Made by a program: the position numbers and the translations under genes
Part shown: positions 1-8,672 of the stretch, piece after piece
How positions within the stretch are numbered: the stretch's first letter is position 1
Layout: every line of letters starts with the position of its first letter
The notes under the pieces: model-generated
Seen by the model: the letters and a program-made list of their open reading frames with translations, nothing else
Told to the model about the DNA's origin: nothing
Databases searched by the model: none
NCBI GenBank assembly: GCA_029939575.1
Contig: JAOZSR010000031.1
Span: 1 to 35,340 of the forward strand
Length of the DNA: 35,340 nucleotides
From: Fidelibacterota bacterium
GTDB taxonomy: Bacteria; Fidelibacterota; UBA2242; JAOZSR01
Direction of reading: 5' to 3'

Positions 1-4
1 AAAA

Positions 5-2380
5 TCATTCGTTTCTTAATGCTTCCACAGGATTTTTTACAGCAGCTTTTATTGTATGTATACTAACAGTTACAAGAGTAAAGATAAATATTAAACCAAC
101 TGTAAAAACAAAAGACCACACGCTTAGTGATGTTTTATAGGCAAAATTTTCAAGCCATGATTTCATAAAATACCATGCTAAAGGGAGAGCAATAACATTG
201 GCTATCAAAATCCACCTTGAGAACTCAATAGATAGTAATGATACAAGATTTGGAACTGATGCACCAAGAACCTTACGAACTCCAATTTCTTTCGTCCGTT
301 GTTCTGCAGAAAACAATGATAATCCAAATAATCCAAGACAGGATATAAATATTGCCAGCATAGAAAAATATTTAAATATTGTTGCCAGTGCTGTTTCAGA
401 CTTATATAAATTATCATAATCTTCATCAACAAATCCATATTCAAATGGAGAAGTTGTATTGATTTTATTCCATTCATTTTCAATGAATTTTAACACTTCA
501 GAGGTTTTTGTTCCATCAATTTTAATTAACATAACACCATCTTTGTAATCTTCTAAACAATAAACTCTTTCTTCAACTCTTTTCCTGGTTGATCGAAAAT
601 GAACATCTTCAGCAACTCCTATTATTTTTTTCTTCCAGTCTCCTAAAGATATCCATTTGCCTATAGGATCTTTTAGATTCATATCCTTTATTGCCGCCTT
701 ATTTAAAATTACACCATCTATGTCAGTAGAAAACTCTTTCGAAAATGATCGTCCCTCAATAATATTAATCTCAAGCATTTCAAAGAAATTATAATCAACT
801 CCCGAAAAAATTAAATCCAGTGATCTGGTTCTGTTTTTTTCCATACCCTCCCATTTAAAACCAGCAGCCCGTGGAGTATTGTCTGATGCAATCTTGTATT
901 GATGAGCTGAAATGTTTTTGATTAAGGAATTTTTGTTCAATTGATTTTTCATTACTTCATATTGATCTTTTAAATTTTCTCTTATTGGGATATACATTAA
1001 CTGATCTTTATTATATCCTAGTTTTAGATTTTTTGAATAATCGATTTGTTTGACGATTATAATAGTAATAAATATCAGTACAATTGATAGAGTAAATTGG
1101 AAAACAACTAAAAATTTCCGGAATGATAATCCACCTTTCCCGGATTTATATTCTTTTTTCAGGATTTTCACCGGATTAAAGGATGAAAGATAAAAAGCAG
1201 GATATGAACCGGCAATAATACCAGTGATTAAGAATATCCCAATTAAACTTAAAATAAATTGTAGATTAAAATAATTTGTTGTTATTGTTTTTTCAGAAAT
1301 ATGATTGAAAGCAGGTAGGCTGAGTTCCAATAAAACCATTGCCAGTAGCATAGCAATAAATGACATAATGATTGATTCACTTAAAAATTGCCATATTAGT
1401 TGTTTCTTCATTGCTCCCAGAGTTTTACGCATTCCTACTTCTTTAGCCCTGTTTATAGATCTTGCTGTTGACAGATTCATGAAATTAACACATGCAATTA
1501 TCAAAATAAAAACAGCAATAAGTGAAAATATGAAGACTTGTGATTTGTCTCCGATTAACATATATCCCGGATTCCAGCCAAAGGGATATAAATAAATATC
1601 CTTTAATGGTTGTAATCTGAATTTAACGCCTTGTTTTGCTTGATTACATTCCTGATCAAGTGCTATCTGTACAATTTTGTTCCCGATTTCTGCAATATCT
1701 CTCTGTCCATTTTGGTCTAGTAAAACATAGGTTGTAAAATTAAAAGCATTCCAGCCTGTGCCGTAATTAGAATACTCTTTAATAAATTCAAAATTAAGTG
1801 CAAAATCAAATTGAATATGAGAGTTTTCTGGAAGGTTATAAAACACTCCTGTCACTTTTCTTATTTTTCCATCAACTTCAAAAACCTGTCCCATAGGATC
1901 ACTATTAACAAAATATTTATTAGCAAACTTTTCCGAAATAACTATACTTTCCGGAGTTAAAAGAGCGGTTTTAGGATTTCCATTTTTAAATGGATAGGTA
2001 AATATTGTAAAGATTGAAGGATCAACAATTACTCCATTGTTTTCGTAAAATATATTATTCCCAAATTTAAAGACAGTTCTGTTGAAATCCATAATTCTAC
2101 ACATATCAGTAATTTCAGAAACATTTTGAACGGCTGCCGGGCCAAGTGGCTGTGGTGTGATAGGCAGTCCTTTCCAATCCCATTTTTCCCAATCACTTAT
2201 AACCCGATATATATCATCCTTGTTTTTATTAAACTGGTCAAAGTTTATTTCATCCAAAACCCACAGAAGAATCAAAATTGAACAAGCCATACCTATGGAC
2301 AAGCCAATAATATTTATAAAAGTATATTCTTTATGTCTTAGTAAATTTCTGAAAGTAATTTTTAAATAATTTTTAAACAT
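5..2380 (-). CDS. FtsX/MacB-like ABC transporter permease (791 aa)
   Basis: This is an inner-membrane permease of the MacB/FtsX type, which works with a separate ATPase in lipoprotein, peptide or lipid extrusion. The architecture is TM 21-42, a periplasmic MacB_PCD-like domain to about 280, three TM helices (about 283-400), another TM near 425-447, a second periplasmic domain to about 665, and three final TM helices. Both FtsX halves carry the typical cytoplasmic motif, AKEVGMRKTLGA near 312 and TKEIGVRKVLGA near 697. The C-terminus NPVEALRNE is also typical. Full-length double-FtsX proteins of about 790-800 residues are common in Bacteroidota and relatives. The start is supported by AGGGGAAAT just upstream. 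No partner ATPase gene is visible, so the substrate is unknown. It lies 17 bp downstream of the 151-aa gene and may be cotranscribed with it. Confidence 0.93.
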   Translation of the reverse strand: MFKNYLKITFRNLLRHKEYTFINIIGLSIGMACSILILLWVLDEINFDQFNKNKDDIYRVISDWEKWDWKGLPITPQPLGPAAVQNVSEITDMCRIMDFNRTVFKFGNNIFYENNGVIVDPSIFTIFTYPFKNGNPKTALLTPESIVISEKFANKYFVNSDPMGQVFEVDGKIRKVTGVFYNLPENSHIQFDFALNFEFIKEYSNYGTGWNAFNFTTYVLLDQNGQRDIAEIGNKIVQIALDQECNQAKQGVKFRLQPLKDIYLYPFGWNPGYMLIGDKSQVFIFSLIAVFILIIACVNFMNLSTARSINRAKEVGMRKTLGAMKKQLIWQFLSESIIMSFIAMLLAMVLLELSLPAFNHISEKTITTNYFNLQFILSLIGIFLITGIIAGSYPAFYLSSFNPVKILKKEYKSGKGGLSFRKFLVVFQFTLSIVLIFITIIIVKQIDYSKNLKLGYNKDQLMYIPIRENLKDQYEVMKNQLNKNSLIKNISAHQYKIASDNTPRAAGFKWEGMEKNRTRSLDLIFSGVDYNFFEMLEINIIEGRSFSKEFSTDIDGVILNKAAIKDMNLKDPIGKWISLGDWKKKIIGVAEDVHFRSTRKRVEERVYCLEDYKDGVMLIKIDGTKTSEVLKFIENEWNKINTTSPFEYGFVDEDYDNLYKSETALATIFKYFSMLAIFISCLGLFGLSLFSAEQRTKEIGVRKVLGASVPNLVSLLSIEFSRWILIANVIALPLAWYFMKSWLENFAYKTSLSVWSFVFTVGLIFIFTLVTVSIHTIKAAVKNPVEALRNE

Positions 2381-2397
2381 ATTTCCCCTGAAAAAAA

Positions 2398-2853
2398 TTA
2401 AAATTTCAATTTCCCAGTAATTTCCAGGTATTTCAGCAAGGCATCTTCAAATTGAATTAATATATTTTCATAAATTGTGTCTGCATTCAAATTTCCCATT
2501 TTATCGGGTAAATCAAACATTTCAAAATTTTGCAAAATAATTTTTGTTATCCTGGATTTCTGCCTTATTTTAACATTTTGATTTGTCTTTATTAATAAAT
2601 TAATTTTTTCAATACTATTTTCAAATTTATATTCTACATAATCACATTTCAAAACTATTATCTGAAATAATGCTTCTTCAATTTCTTGCAAAGATCCTTG
2701 TATAAATGTGTCAATACATTTTTGTTCTTTGATTTTGATATTTGTAAAATCATGCACTTTTCCAAACCCTAAGGTTGTGAAAAAAATTATCAATATTACT
2801 GCACACCTTAGAATTTGATTGTTATTCATTTTTTTATAAAATAATTTTTTCAT
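2398..2853 (-). CDS. small exported hypothetical protein (151 aa)
   Basis: I do not recognise this family. The N-terminus has a basic stretch and a hydrophobic segment (about residues 15-31, AVILIIFFTTLGFG), consistent with a signal peptide or membrane anchor. The remainder is predicted soluble and mostly helical, rich in Ile, Lys and Glu, with two cysteines (about 42 and 69). An internal Met at residue 9 is an alternative start. The gene sits directly upstream of the FtsX-type permease on the same strand, so an accessory role in that export system is possible but purely contextual. Confidence 0.6.
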   Translation of the reverse strand: MKKLFYKKMNNNQILRCAVILIIFFTTLGFGKVHDFTNIKIKEQKCIDTFIQGSLQEIEEALFQIIVLKCDYVEYKFENSIEKINLLIKTNQNVKIRQKSRITKIILQNFEMFDLPDKMGNLNADTIYENILIQFEDALLKYLEITGKLKF

Positions 2854-3144
2854 GAGAAACTCACTTTCTATTAAATTCTCGATTTGTCAATAATTTCATT
2901 ATTAATTATGACAAAGCTTATGCCAATAGTCTAATTTTATAAATATTAAATAATTATAAAAATATGCCGGCCTGAATAATGTATAACAATTATACAATTC
3001 TGTATAAAAACTACACACTAATTTATGTAAGTTAATCTAAATATTCTGTTTTCGTGAATAGCTTAGAACCAATGCCTGATTAGTGACATTATAAAGTTCT
3101 TGTGGCAACAACTAAAATTACCTATTTAATAAATATTAATGATA
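2854..3144. other. AT-rich intergenic region, no gene seen
   Basis: This stretch of about 290 bp is downstream of the sulfotransferase and upstream of the 151-aa gene, both on the minus strand. It holds a short perfect inverted repeat, GTATAA-CAA-TTATAC at 2981-2995, which could be an operator or chance in such AT-rich DNA. No open reading frame with a credible ribosome site and no strong terminator was seen. Confidence 0.4.
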
Positions 3145-3924
3145 CTATCGATTATCCATTCTTGTGTATAATTTTGGAAATTCTTCAAGGTTGATTAAAC
3201 TGTATCCAAATTGGTTAACCGAATCTTCATATTTCTCAATATATTTGCTTTTCCGCATTTTTTTTAATATCTGCCAGGGTTTAGCTTCTTTCCACATATT
3301 GAAATATTGTTCATTCATATTCAGAAAATTATTGTTATAATCTATGTTTATGCCTAAAAAATTCTCTAATTCAATTATTACATTCTGAGGAAATTGAATC
3401 ATATATTCATAACTAAAATAAATTTCGTTTTTTATCTTGGTTTTATCATTTTGATATATTTTATGTGCAACAATCCAATGCCTGATTAATTCATTTATTG
3501 ATGTTTTGGAAAGTTTTAAGGTTGCCAGAGAAACCACAATTGGATGTCGAATAATTGTTATAAAAAATGAGTCCGGAAATAACTCCTGAAGAAATCTCAT
3601 TCGAATAATATTTGGCGGAGATTTTTCAATCCAAACTGATTTTTCTGTGTCCCAGTATTTTTTCCATTCATTTAAAAGTTTCTCTCTGTTATTTGCTGAT
3701 ATCAATATGCTATTCTCGTCCAACTTCGCATTTTCATCAAAAGCAAATTTACCAGGACCACCAAATTGATTGGCAGGTTTATAAATTGTTTGAAGATGCT
3801 GTCCTTCATCTTTAGGTACTCCGGTATTACTAAATCCTGAAACATCGTCAGAACTACTTATCACACTGTGCAATATAGAAGTGCCACTTCTATGTAAGCC
3901 TGATATGAATACTAACTTTTTCAT
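3145..3924 (-). CDS. PAPS-dependent sulfotransferase-like protein
   Basis: This protein of about 259 aa is a likely sulfotransferase transferring sulfate from PAPS to a glycan, lipid or other acceptor. The N-terminal strand and P-loop-like 5'-phosphosulfate motif FISGLHRSGTSILHSVI sits at about residues 5-21. A 3'-phosphate-binding segment, ITIIRHPIVVSLATLKLS, lies near the middle. These match the bacterial Sulfotransfer_3 type, and the length is typical. Two in-frame ATGs occur at 3930 and 3924. The AGG upstream abuts the first but is 6 bases from the second, so I chose 3924. There is no signal peptide, so it is probably cytosolic. It is isolated from the distant glycan cassette, so its acceptor cannot be inferred. 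Confidence 0.85.
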   Translation of the reverse strand: MKKLVFISGLHRSGTSILHSVISSSDDVSGFSNTGVPKDEGQHLQTIYKPANQFGGPGKFAFDENAKLDENSILISANNREKLLNEWKKYWDTEKSVWIEKSPPNIIRMRFLQELFPDSFFITIIRHPIVVSLATLKLSKTSINELIRHWIVAHKIYQNDKTKIKNEIYFSYEYMIQFPQNVIIELENFLGINIDYNNNFLNMNEQYFNMWKEAKPWQILKKMRKSKYIEKYEDSVNQFGYSLINLEEFPKLYTRMDNR

Positions 3925-3963
3925 TGGCATCCTAATTTAATTTAACAGAGGTTACCAGCACTC

Positions 3964-5583
3964 CTATTTCTTTTCAAGAGGAATGACTTTAAAATGATCT
4001 CCGGTTTCATTGCTAATTTTTTTATACCATGATTTAGGATAGCCCGGATGTTTTACATTCCCGAGTTCATCTTTGGTATTTCCATCAAGATATTTATAGA
4101 GTAAAAATTCACCCAATTTTTTCCAACGTTTAACAGTCGAATTACCCAGATCGCAGGAATAATTTGTGAGATAATCGCTGGCCAGTCTGGGTGACTGATT
4201 ATATAGTTCCATAGCTGCATTTTCAATCTCTTTTTGATTGGCAAAAAACTGACCTTCCAACTCACGCTGGACTTTTTGTATATCTACTATCATTTCAGAA
4301 TATCTCAGGTAAGCGTAATTAGATACAAAATTGAACACCCAGAATGCTGATTCCCAGTTAAAATGATAAAAATCGGCGGTTCCGACAGCATAACTTTTGG
4401 GCACATCATTAATTCCACAATACATAGGTACATAGACTGTGCTGTAAGTGTCATCAACTCCAAACCAAATAATTCCGCCAATTGGGTCAGGCATCCAATC
4501 CCTGGATTGAGTCACGAAAGAAAAACCAGTCTGTTGTGTAGAAGTAGCCCGTTCATTACAATATTTAACTCCATCCACTTCCCAGGTCAGTGGACGCCAT
4601 CTGTAAGGAAGTTCATAAGGACCCGCACCAATATCTTTGGTCATGTCAAAATCTGTTCCTTCGAAATGGTCACGCATTAATTCCATTACATCGTGGACTG
4701 ATAATTTTTTATCCGGTTTAATCCATAATGGCAAAGGTTTATCCGGAGTTTTTCCTTTGACATAATCCATTGATAAATTTAAAGATGGTGCTGCCCTGTT
4801 AAACATTGCATAAACCCGGGCTTCACAAAATCTCAGTGCCCCAAAATCCAATGGAGCATAAGCATCAGCAAAACTAAAATCCTCATCTTTACCATCAAAA
4901 TAGCCTTTTTCACGGGCCAAATTAATTACATCCTTTTCATACAAACAGTTCTTTTTATCTTTTAATGGAAACTGCCTGATACGAGCCTGATTAGCATGAC
5001 CACAAATATACCCATCCGGAACTTTTCTGGCTACCCAAACGGCTCCTTTTTTACCAGGTCCCTTTGATATCATTTCCATTATCCAAACTTCATTTTTATC
5101 GGAAATCGAAAATGATTCACCAGAACTGCAATAACCATATTCTTCAACTAAGTTACCCATTATTTTAATTGCCTCGCGAGCGGTTTTAGCACGCTGCAAA
5201 GTTATATACATCAAACTACCATAATCCAAAATTGCCAATGAATCTTTTAGTTCTTTTCTTCCACCCCATGTTGTTTCTCCAATAGCAACCTGGTGTTCAT
5301 TAATATTCCCGACAACTGAATAAGTATGAGCAACTTGTTTGATTTGACCGAGATATTTACCGGTATCCCATTCATAAATATCCAACATTGCATTGGGTAA
5401 ATGGTTAGCTGCGGGAGTATAATACAATTCACCATAAAGCACATGAGCATCTGCAGCATAAGTTATTATTGTAGATCCGTCAGTAGAAGCACCTTTGGAA
5501 ATTAAAAAATTTGTACAGGCAAAACTTGTTGTGTTCAATAATAATAACACTATTATTCCTAAAATTACAGCAGATTTTTTCAT
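3964..5583 (-). CDS. Secreted C69-family dipeptidase (539 aa)
   Basis: This is an N-terminal-nucleophile hydrolase of peptidase family C69 (formerly U34), cleaving dipeptides. Residues 1-22 form a signal peptide ending TTSFA, and Cys23 follows immediately (CTNFLISKGASTDGS). That Cys is the expected catalytic nucleophile, exposed when the signal peptide is removed. Family hallmarks include the GETTWGG and DYGSLMYITLQRAKTAREAI segments. The length of about 540 aa is normal for secreted members. It probably acts in the periplasm or on the cell surface. A nearly repeated 34-bp element (5627-5660) lies about 45-75 bp upstream and recurs upstream of the next gene, the PD40 lipoprotein. The AbgT carrier nearby, on the opposite strand, could import amino-acid or dipeptide products, but that link is only contextual. 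Confidence 0.93.
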   Translation of the reverse strand: MKKSAVILGIIVLLLLNTTSFACTNFLISKGASTDGSTIITYAADAHVLYGELYYTPAANHLPNAMLDIYEWDTGKYLGQIKQVAHTYSVVGNINEHQVAIGETTWGGRKELKDSLAILDYGSLMYITLQRAKTAREAIKIMGNLVEEYGYCSSGESFSISDKNEVWIMEMISKGPGKKGAVWVARKVPDGYICGHANQARIRQFPLKDKKNCLYEKDVINLAREKGYFDGKDEDFSFADAYAPLDFGALRFCEARVYAMFNRAAPSLNLSMDYVKGKTPDKPLPLWIKPDKKLSVHDVMELMRDHFEGTDFDMTKDIGAGPYELPYRWRPLTWEVDGVKYCNERATSTQQTGFSFVTQSRDWMPDPIGGIIWFGVDDTYSTVYVPMYCGINDVPKSYAVGTADFYHFNWESAFWVFNFVSNYAYLRYSEMIVDIQKVQRELEGQFFANQKEIENAAMELYNQSPRLASDYLTNYSCDLGNSTVKRWKKLGEFLLYKYLDGNTKDELGNVKHPGYPKSWYKKISNETGDHFKVIPLEKK

Positions 5584-5626
5584 TCAATACCCTTTCTCTA
5601 AAATTAAATAATCAATTTTGTCGAGG

Positions 5627-5660
5627 AAATTAAATGGAAATCATGATGTAAACAAGGAGT
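5627..5660 (-). repeat. 34-bp intergenic repeat, copy A
   Basis: This segment matches 6781-6814 at 31 of 34 positions, the core being ATTAAATGGAAATC. It lies upstream of the C69 dipeptidase, while the other copy lies upstream of the PD40 lipoprotein, both on the minus strand. An inverted 19-bp relative lies inside the end of the PD40 gene at 5734-5752. A shared regulatory site or a small dispersed repeat are both possible. Confidence 0.55.
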
Positions 5661-5682
5661 TTATAAACCAAATTTTGAGATT

Positions 5683-6690
5683 TTAATTTTTAGGTCTCAA
5701 TTTTTCAATAATTTTTGCATCAACCCAGAAGATATCAGGATTTCCATTTAATGGAGAATCCTTAAGATTGGAGAAAAAATCATAGTTTATAGTTTCAGGT
5801 AGATTTTCTTCCGGCAGTTCTTTTGTAGCCATATAGAAGATATATTCTTGATTATGAGTAACATACATTGACCAATTGGCACCGGTCGGAGAATTGATTT
5901 TCGATCCCATGTTAATCGGCTCATTCCATGTATCATCTTTATTCCTAAATACAATATAATAATCAACGCCGCCAAGTCCATCTTCCATACCTACTACCGG
6001 CACAATAACATAACTTTCATCGGGTGCAACAAAGGCATTAAATCTGTTTTTTCCGCAGTTTACCTGTTTTGGCAATTTTTCTGCTGTTTCATATTTTCCA
6101 TTATTGAATTTGGAGCGATAAATGAATTCCTCTCTCTGCCCGGGATCTCGTCTTGTAAAATAAATTGTATTATCATCTGTGAGTGATGGAAAAAACTCAT
6201 GTCCTTTTGAATTAACAGGTTCACCTAAATTATATGGCTCTCCCCATCCGTCTTCAGTTCGATCAACACACCAAATATCTTCATCAGATGGTTTGTTGGT
6301 TCCATCATTTGGCATTGTAGAGAGAAAAAACAATTTGTTACCATCTTTGCTTAATGCCGGTTCCAGATGCATATATTTGGGATTAGTTGCAAAAGGCAAC
6401 ACTTCAGGCTTGGTCCAGATTCCATTTATTTCTTTAGTTACAAGAATAGAAGAATACGAAAAATCCGGAGTATGAATTCCAAAATACATTTCTTTCCCAT
6501 CAGGAGATATTGCAACATCCCTGTTTGCCATGCCGTTGGAAATTATTCCAGGCGCGAAAAGTTCGGGTTCTATACCAGGTGGTACTTGTCCCATATATGG
6601 CCCTTTTAAAACTGGAAATGACTCTTGTTTTGAACAATTTATTAATAAAAAGAATAATAGTGCTGAGCAAGTAAATTTAATAATTTTCAT
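5683..6690 (-). CDS. PD40 (WD40-like beta-propeller) lipoprotein (335 aa)
   Basis: This is a predicted lipoprotein with a beta-propeller fold, acting at the periplasmic face of a membrane. A type II signal ends LLINC with the lipidated Cys at residue 19. The mature part holds repeated PD40 (TolB-like) blades: VAISPDGKEMYFG (about 61-73), PALSKDGNKLFFLS, PSLTDDNTIYFTRRD, FVAPDESYVIVP and YVTHNQEYIFYM. Such proteins bind ligands or partners; no enzymatic residues can be assigned. The length is typical of stand-alone PD40 proteins in the FCB group. It lies just downstream of one 34-bp repeat copy (6781-6814) and precedes the dipeptidase, with a gap of about 100 bp. Function beyond binding or sensing is unknown. 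Confidence 0.85.
   Translation of the reverse strand: MKIIKFTCSALLFFLLINCSKQESFPVLKGPYMGQVPPGIEPELFAPGIISNGMANRDVAISPDGKEMYFGIHTPDFSYSSILVTKEINGIWTKPEVLPFATNPKYMHLEPALSKDGNKLFFLSTMPNDGTNKPSDEDIWCVDRTEDGWGEPYNLGEPVNSKGHEFFPSLTDDNTIYFTRRDPGQREEFIYRSKFNNGKYETAEKLPKQVNCGKNRFNAFVAPDESYVIVPVVGMEDGLGGVDYYIVFRNKDDTWNEPINMGSKINSPTGANWSMYVTHNQEYIFYMATKELPEENLPETINYDFFSNLKDSPLNGNPDIFWVDAKIIEKLRPKN
5734..5752 (+). repeat. Inverted 19-bp copy of the intergenic repeat core
   Basis: ATCAGGATTTCCATTTAAT here is the exact reverse complement of 6783-6801 and differs by one base from the complement of 5629-5647. It lies within the coding end of the PD40 lipoprotein (codons for LNGNPD). Together with 5629-5647 it could form a long-range hairpin with a loop of about 86 nt at the 3' end of the PD40 mRNA. 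This may be coincidence with coding sequence. Confidence 0.4.
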
Positions 6691-6780
6691 AATATTTTCT
6701 CCTTGTTAAATGAGAATTTTAAATTGTCATTATTTTATTCAATATCAACTCCGTTATAATGTCTTAAGTTTTATGTAAAA

Positions 6781-6814
6781 AAATTAAATGGAAATCCTGA
6801 TGAAAACAAGAAGT
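6781..6814 (-). repeat. 34-bp intergenic repeat, copy B
   Basis: Second copy of the element at 5627-5660, with three mismatches. It lies in the divergent intergenic region about 90-125 bp upstream of the PD40 lipoprotein start and about 130 bp upstream of the AbgT start. It does not encode a conserved peptide, because the reading frame is closed in copy A. A shared upstream control site of the PD40 and dipeptidase genes is an inference from position. Confidence 0.55.
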
Positions 6815-6946
6815 AAATTATCAAAATTTTCTTAAGATAATAAATTTTGCAAACAAAAGAAATAGTATTAATTTCAGATCGTTTTTCATCAGTAAAAATT
6901 AAAAAAAATATAGTTTTGAATAAATTATTACAAGAAAGGAAATAGT

Positions 6947-8500
6947 ATGGATAAATTACTATTTAAAAAAATCTTCAAAGGTAAGAAAAAAACAAATAAA
7001 CGTCCCGTAAGTTTACGCTTTCTTGACGGAATTGAAAGAGTTGGTAACAAACTACCTCATCCAGCTACATTATTTGCTTTATGCGCTTTTGCTACAGTAA
7101 TATTTTCCTTCATTATTAATAAACTGGGGATAACCGCAACCCATCCAGGAACAGGTAAAGAAATAACAATAATAAATTTACTAAGTGGTGATGGATTACG
7201 TTATATGTTTTCCAGCGCTACAGATAATTTTATAAAATTTCCACCTTTAGGAATTGTAATTGTCGCGATGATTGGGATAGGAGTTGCTGAAGGTTCAGGC
7301 CTGATAACTGCAGCTATAAAACACATGGTTACTGCTGCCCCAAAGCGTTTGGTTACTGCTGCGATAGTCGCAGCTGGGATTTTATCACATCTGGCTTCCA
7401 GCGTAGGATATGTAGTGCTTATCCCACTTGGTGCTTTGGTTTTTGCAGGTTTCAAACGTCATCCTCTGGCAGGATTGGCTGCTGCATTTTGTGGAGTCTC
7501 AGCAGGGTTTGGTGCAAATTTTTTAATTGGAAGTGTTGATCCTATCCTGGCCGGTTTGTCAGAATCAGCAGCAAATATTATTGATCCTGCAATGAAACTA
7601 ACCCCAGCTATTAATATTTATTTTATGATAGCCTCCGCTTTTATGATAACAATAATCGGTACATGGGTAACAGAAAAATTTGTTGAACCGAGATTGGGTG
7701 AATATCATGGTGAATTTGAATCCTTCAAGGAGGTAAAACCTCAAGAAATAAAAGGATTGAGATGGGCTGGTATTTCTATACTACTAACTATTATTTTGTT
7801 TTTGTTCTTAACAGTTCCTGAAAATGCACTTTTGAGAAATCCGGAAACTAATTCATTATTAAAATCTCCTTTTATGTCAGGTTTAATAACAGCAATTTTG
7901 ATTTTATTTTTTATTCCCGGCATAGTATACGGTATAATAGCAGGAACTATCAAAAACGACAAAGATGTTGTAAAACATATGGTTGAGTCAATGAAAAATC
8001 TAAGTAGCTATATAATTCTGGTATTTTTTGCGGCTCAGTTTGTATATTATTTTAAAGAAAGTAATATTGGAGTTTTGATCGCTATTAAAGGAGCAGAAAT
8101 GCTTAAAACTGTCGGCTTTACTGGTATTGGGCTTTTTGTAGCCTTTGTAATTGTATCGGCATTTATTAACATGTTTATGGGAAGCGCCTCAGCAAAATGG
8201 GCAATTATGGCACCCATATTTGTTCCAATGTTTATGATTCTTGGATATCATCCTGCACTAACCCAAGTGGCCTTTCGTATAGGCGACTCTGTAACCAATG
8301 TGATCACCCCCATGATGTCGTATTTTGCTCTTATTGTTGCCTTTGCTCAAAAATATGATAAAAAAGCCGGGATCGGCACAATTATCGCTACAATGCTGCC
8401 CTATACGGTTTTTCTTACCATAGCATGGATTATATTGTTGATGATCTGGATGACTTTTAGTTTACCACTTGGAATTGATGCACCCTTACATTTACCATAA
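6947..8500 (+). CDS. AbgT-family transporter (517 aa)
   Basis: This is an inner-membrane carrier of the AbgT family, whose characterised members import p-aminobenzoyl-glutamate or export sulfonamides using the proton gradient. The N-terminus has the typical cytoplasmic lead and RFLDGIERVGNKLPHPATLF (about 25-44). It is followed by about 10-12 hydrophobic segments and two re-entrant-type regions. Family motifs include IGIGVAEGSGLI (about 105-116), SVGYVVLIPLGALVFA (about 152-167), and near the end GSASAKWAIMAPIFVPM with GDSVTNVITPMMSYF. The length of about 510 matches the family. An AAGGAAAT site precedes the ATG. It is divergent from the PD40/dipeptidase genes; coupling to peptide breakdown is plausible but unproven, and the true substrate may be another amidated amino acid. 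Confidence 0.95.
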   Translation: MDKLLFKKIFKGKKKTNKRPVSLRFLDGIERVGNKLPHPATLFALCAFATVIFSFIINKLGITATHPGTGKEITIINLLSGDGLRYMFSSATDNFIKFPPLGIVIVAMIGIGVAEGSGLITAAIKHMVTAAPKRLVTAAIVAAGILSHLASSVGYVVLIPLGALVFAGFKRHPLAGLAAAFCGVSAGFGANFLIGSVDPILAGLSESAANIIDPAMKLTPAINIYFMIASAFMITIIGTWVTEKFVEPRLGEYHGEFESFKEVKPQEIKGLRWAGISILLTIILFLFLTVPENALLRNPETNSLLKSPFMSGLITAILILFFIPGIVYGIIAGTIKNDKDVVKHMVESMKNLSSYIILVFFAAQFVYYFKESNIGVLIAIKGAEMLKTVGFTGIGLFVAFVIVSAFINMFMGSASAKWAIMAPIFVPMFMILGYHPALTQVAFRIGDSVTNVITPMMSYFALIVAFAQKYDKKAGIGTIIATMLPYTVFLTIAWIILLMIWMTFSLPLGIDAPLHLP

Positions 8501-8672
8501 TAAACTATTTGTTAAAATTTTAAAATAAAGGAAATAAAATAAAGAAAACGCTTGGATTCAGGTTACTTTAATAGTATAAAAAAATGGCTGAAAGACAAAT
8601 TTTAAAACACCAATTTGAAAAAATTTTATTATATTTGGCAGATTTCTGAAATAATATATGGAGACTTATAAA

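Noticed and set aside
2981-2995. GTATAACAATTATAC palindrome as an operator
   Set aside because: It is a short inverted repeat in very AT-rich DNA with no second copy near a promoter, so chance cannot be excluded.
6783-6830. Leader peptide beginning at the ATG inside the 34-bp repeat
   Set aside because: A 15-codon frame exists in copy B, but copy A has a stop after five codons, so the reading frame is not conserved.
8614-8637. Bacteroidota-type promoter (TTTG ... TAnnTTTG) before the NifX-like gene
   Set aside because: Both boxes can be found, but the spacer is only 12 bp, shorter than that promoter class needs, and the genome shows Shine-Dalgarno use unlike typical Bacteroidota.
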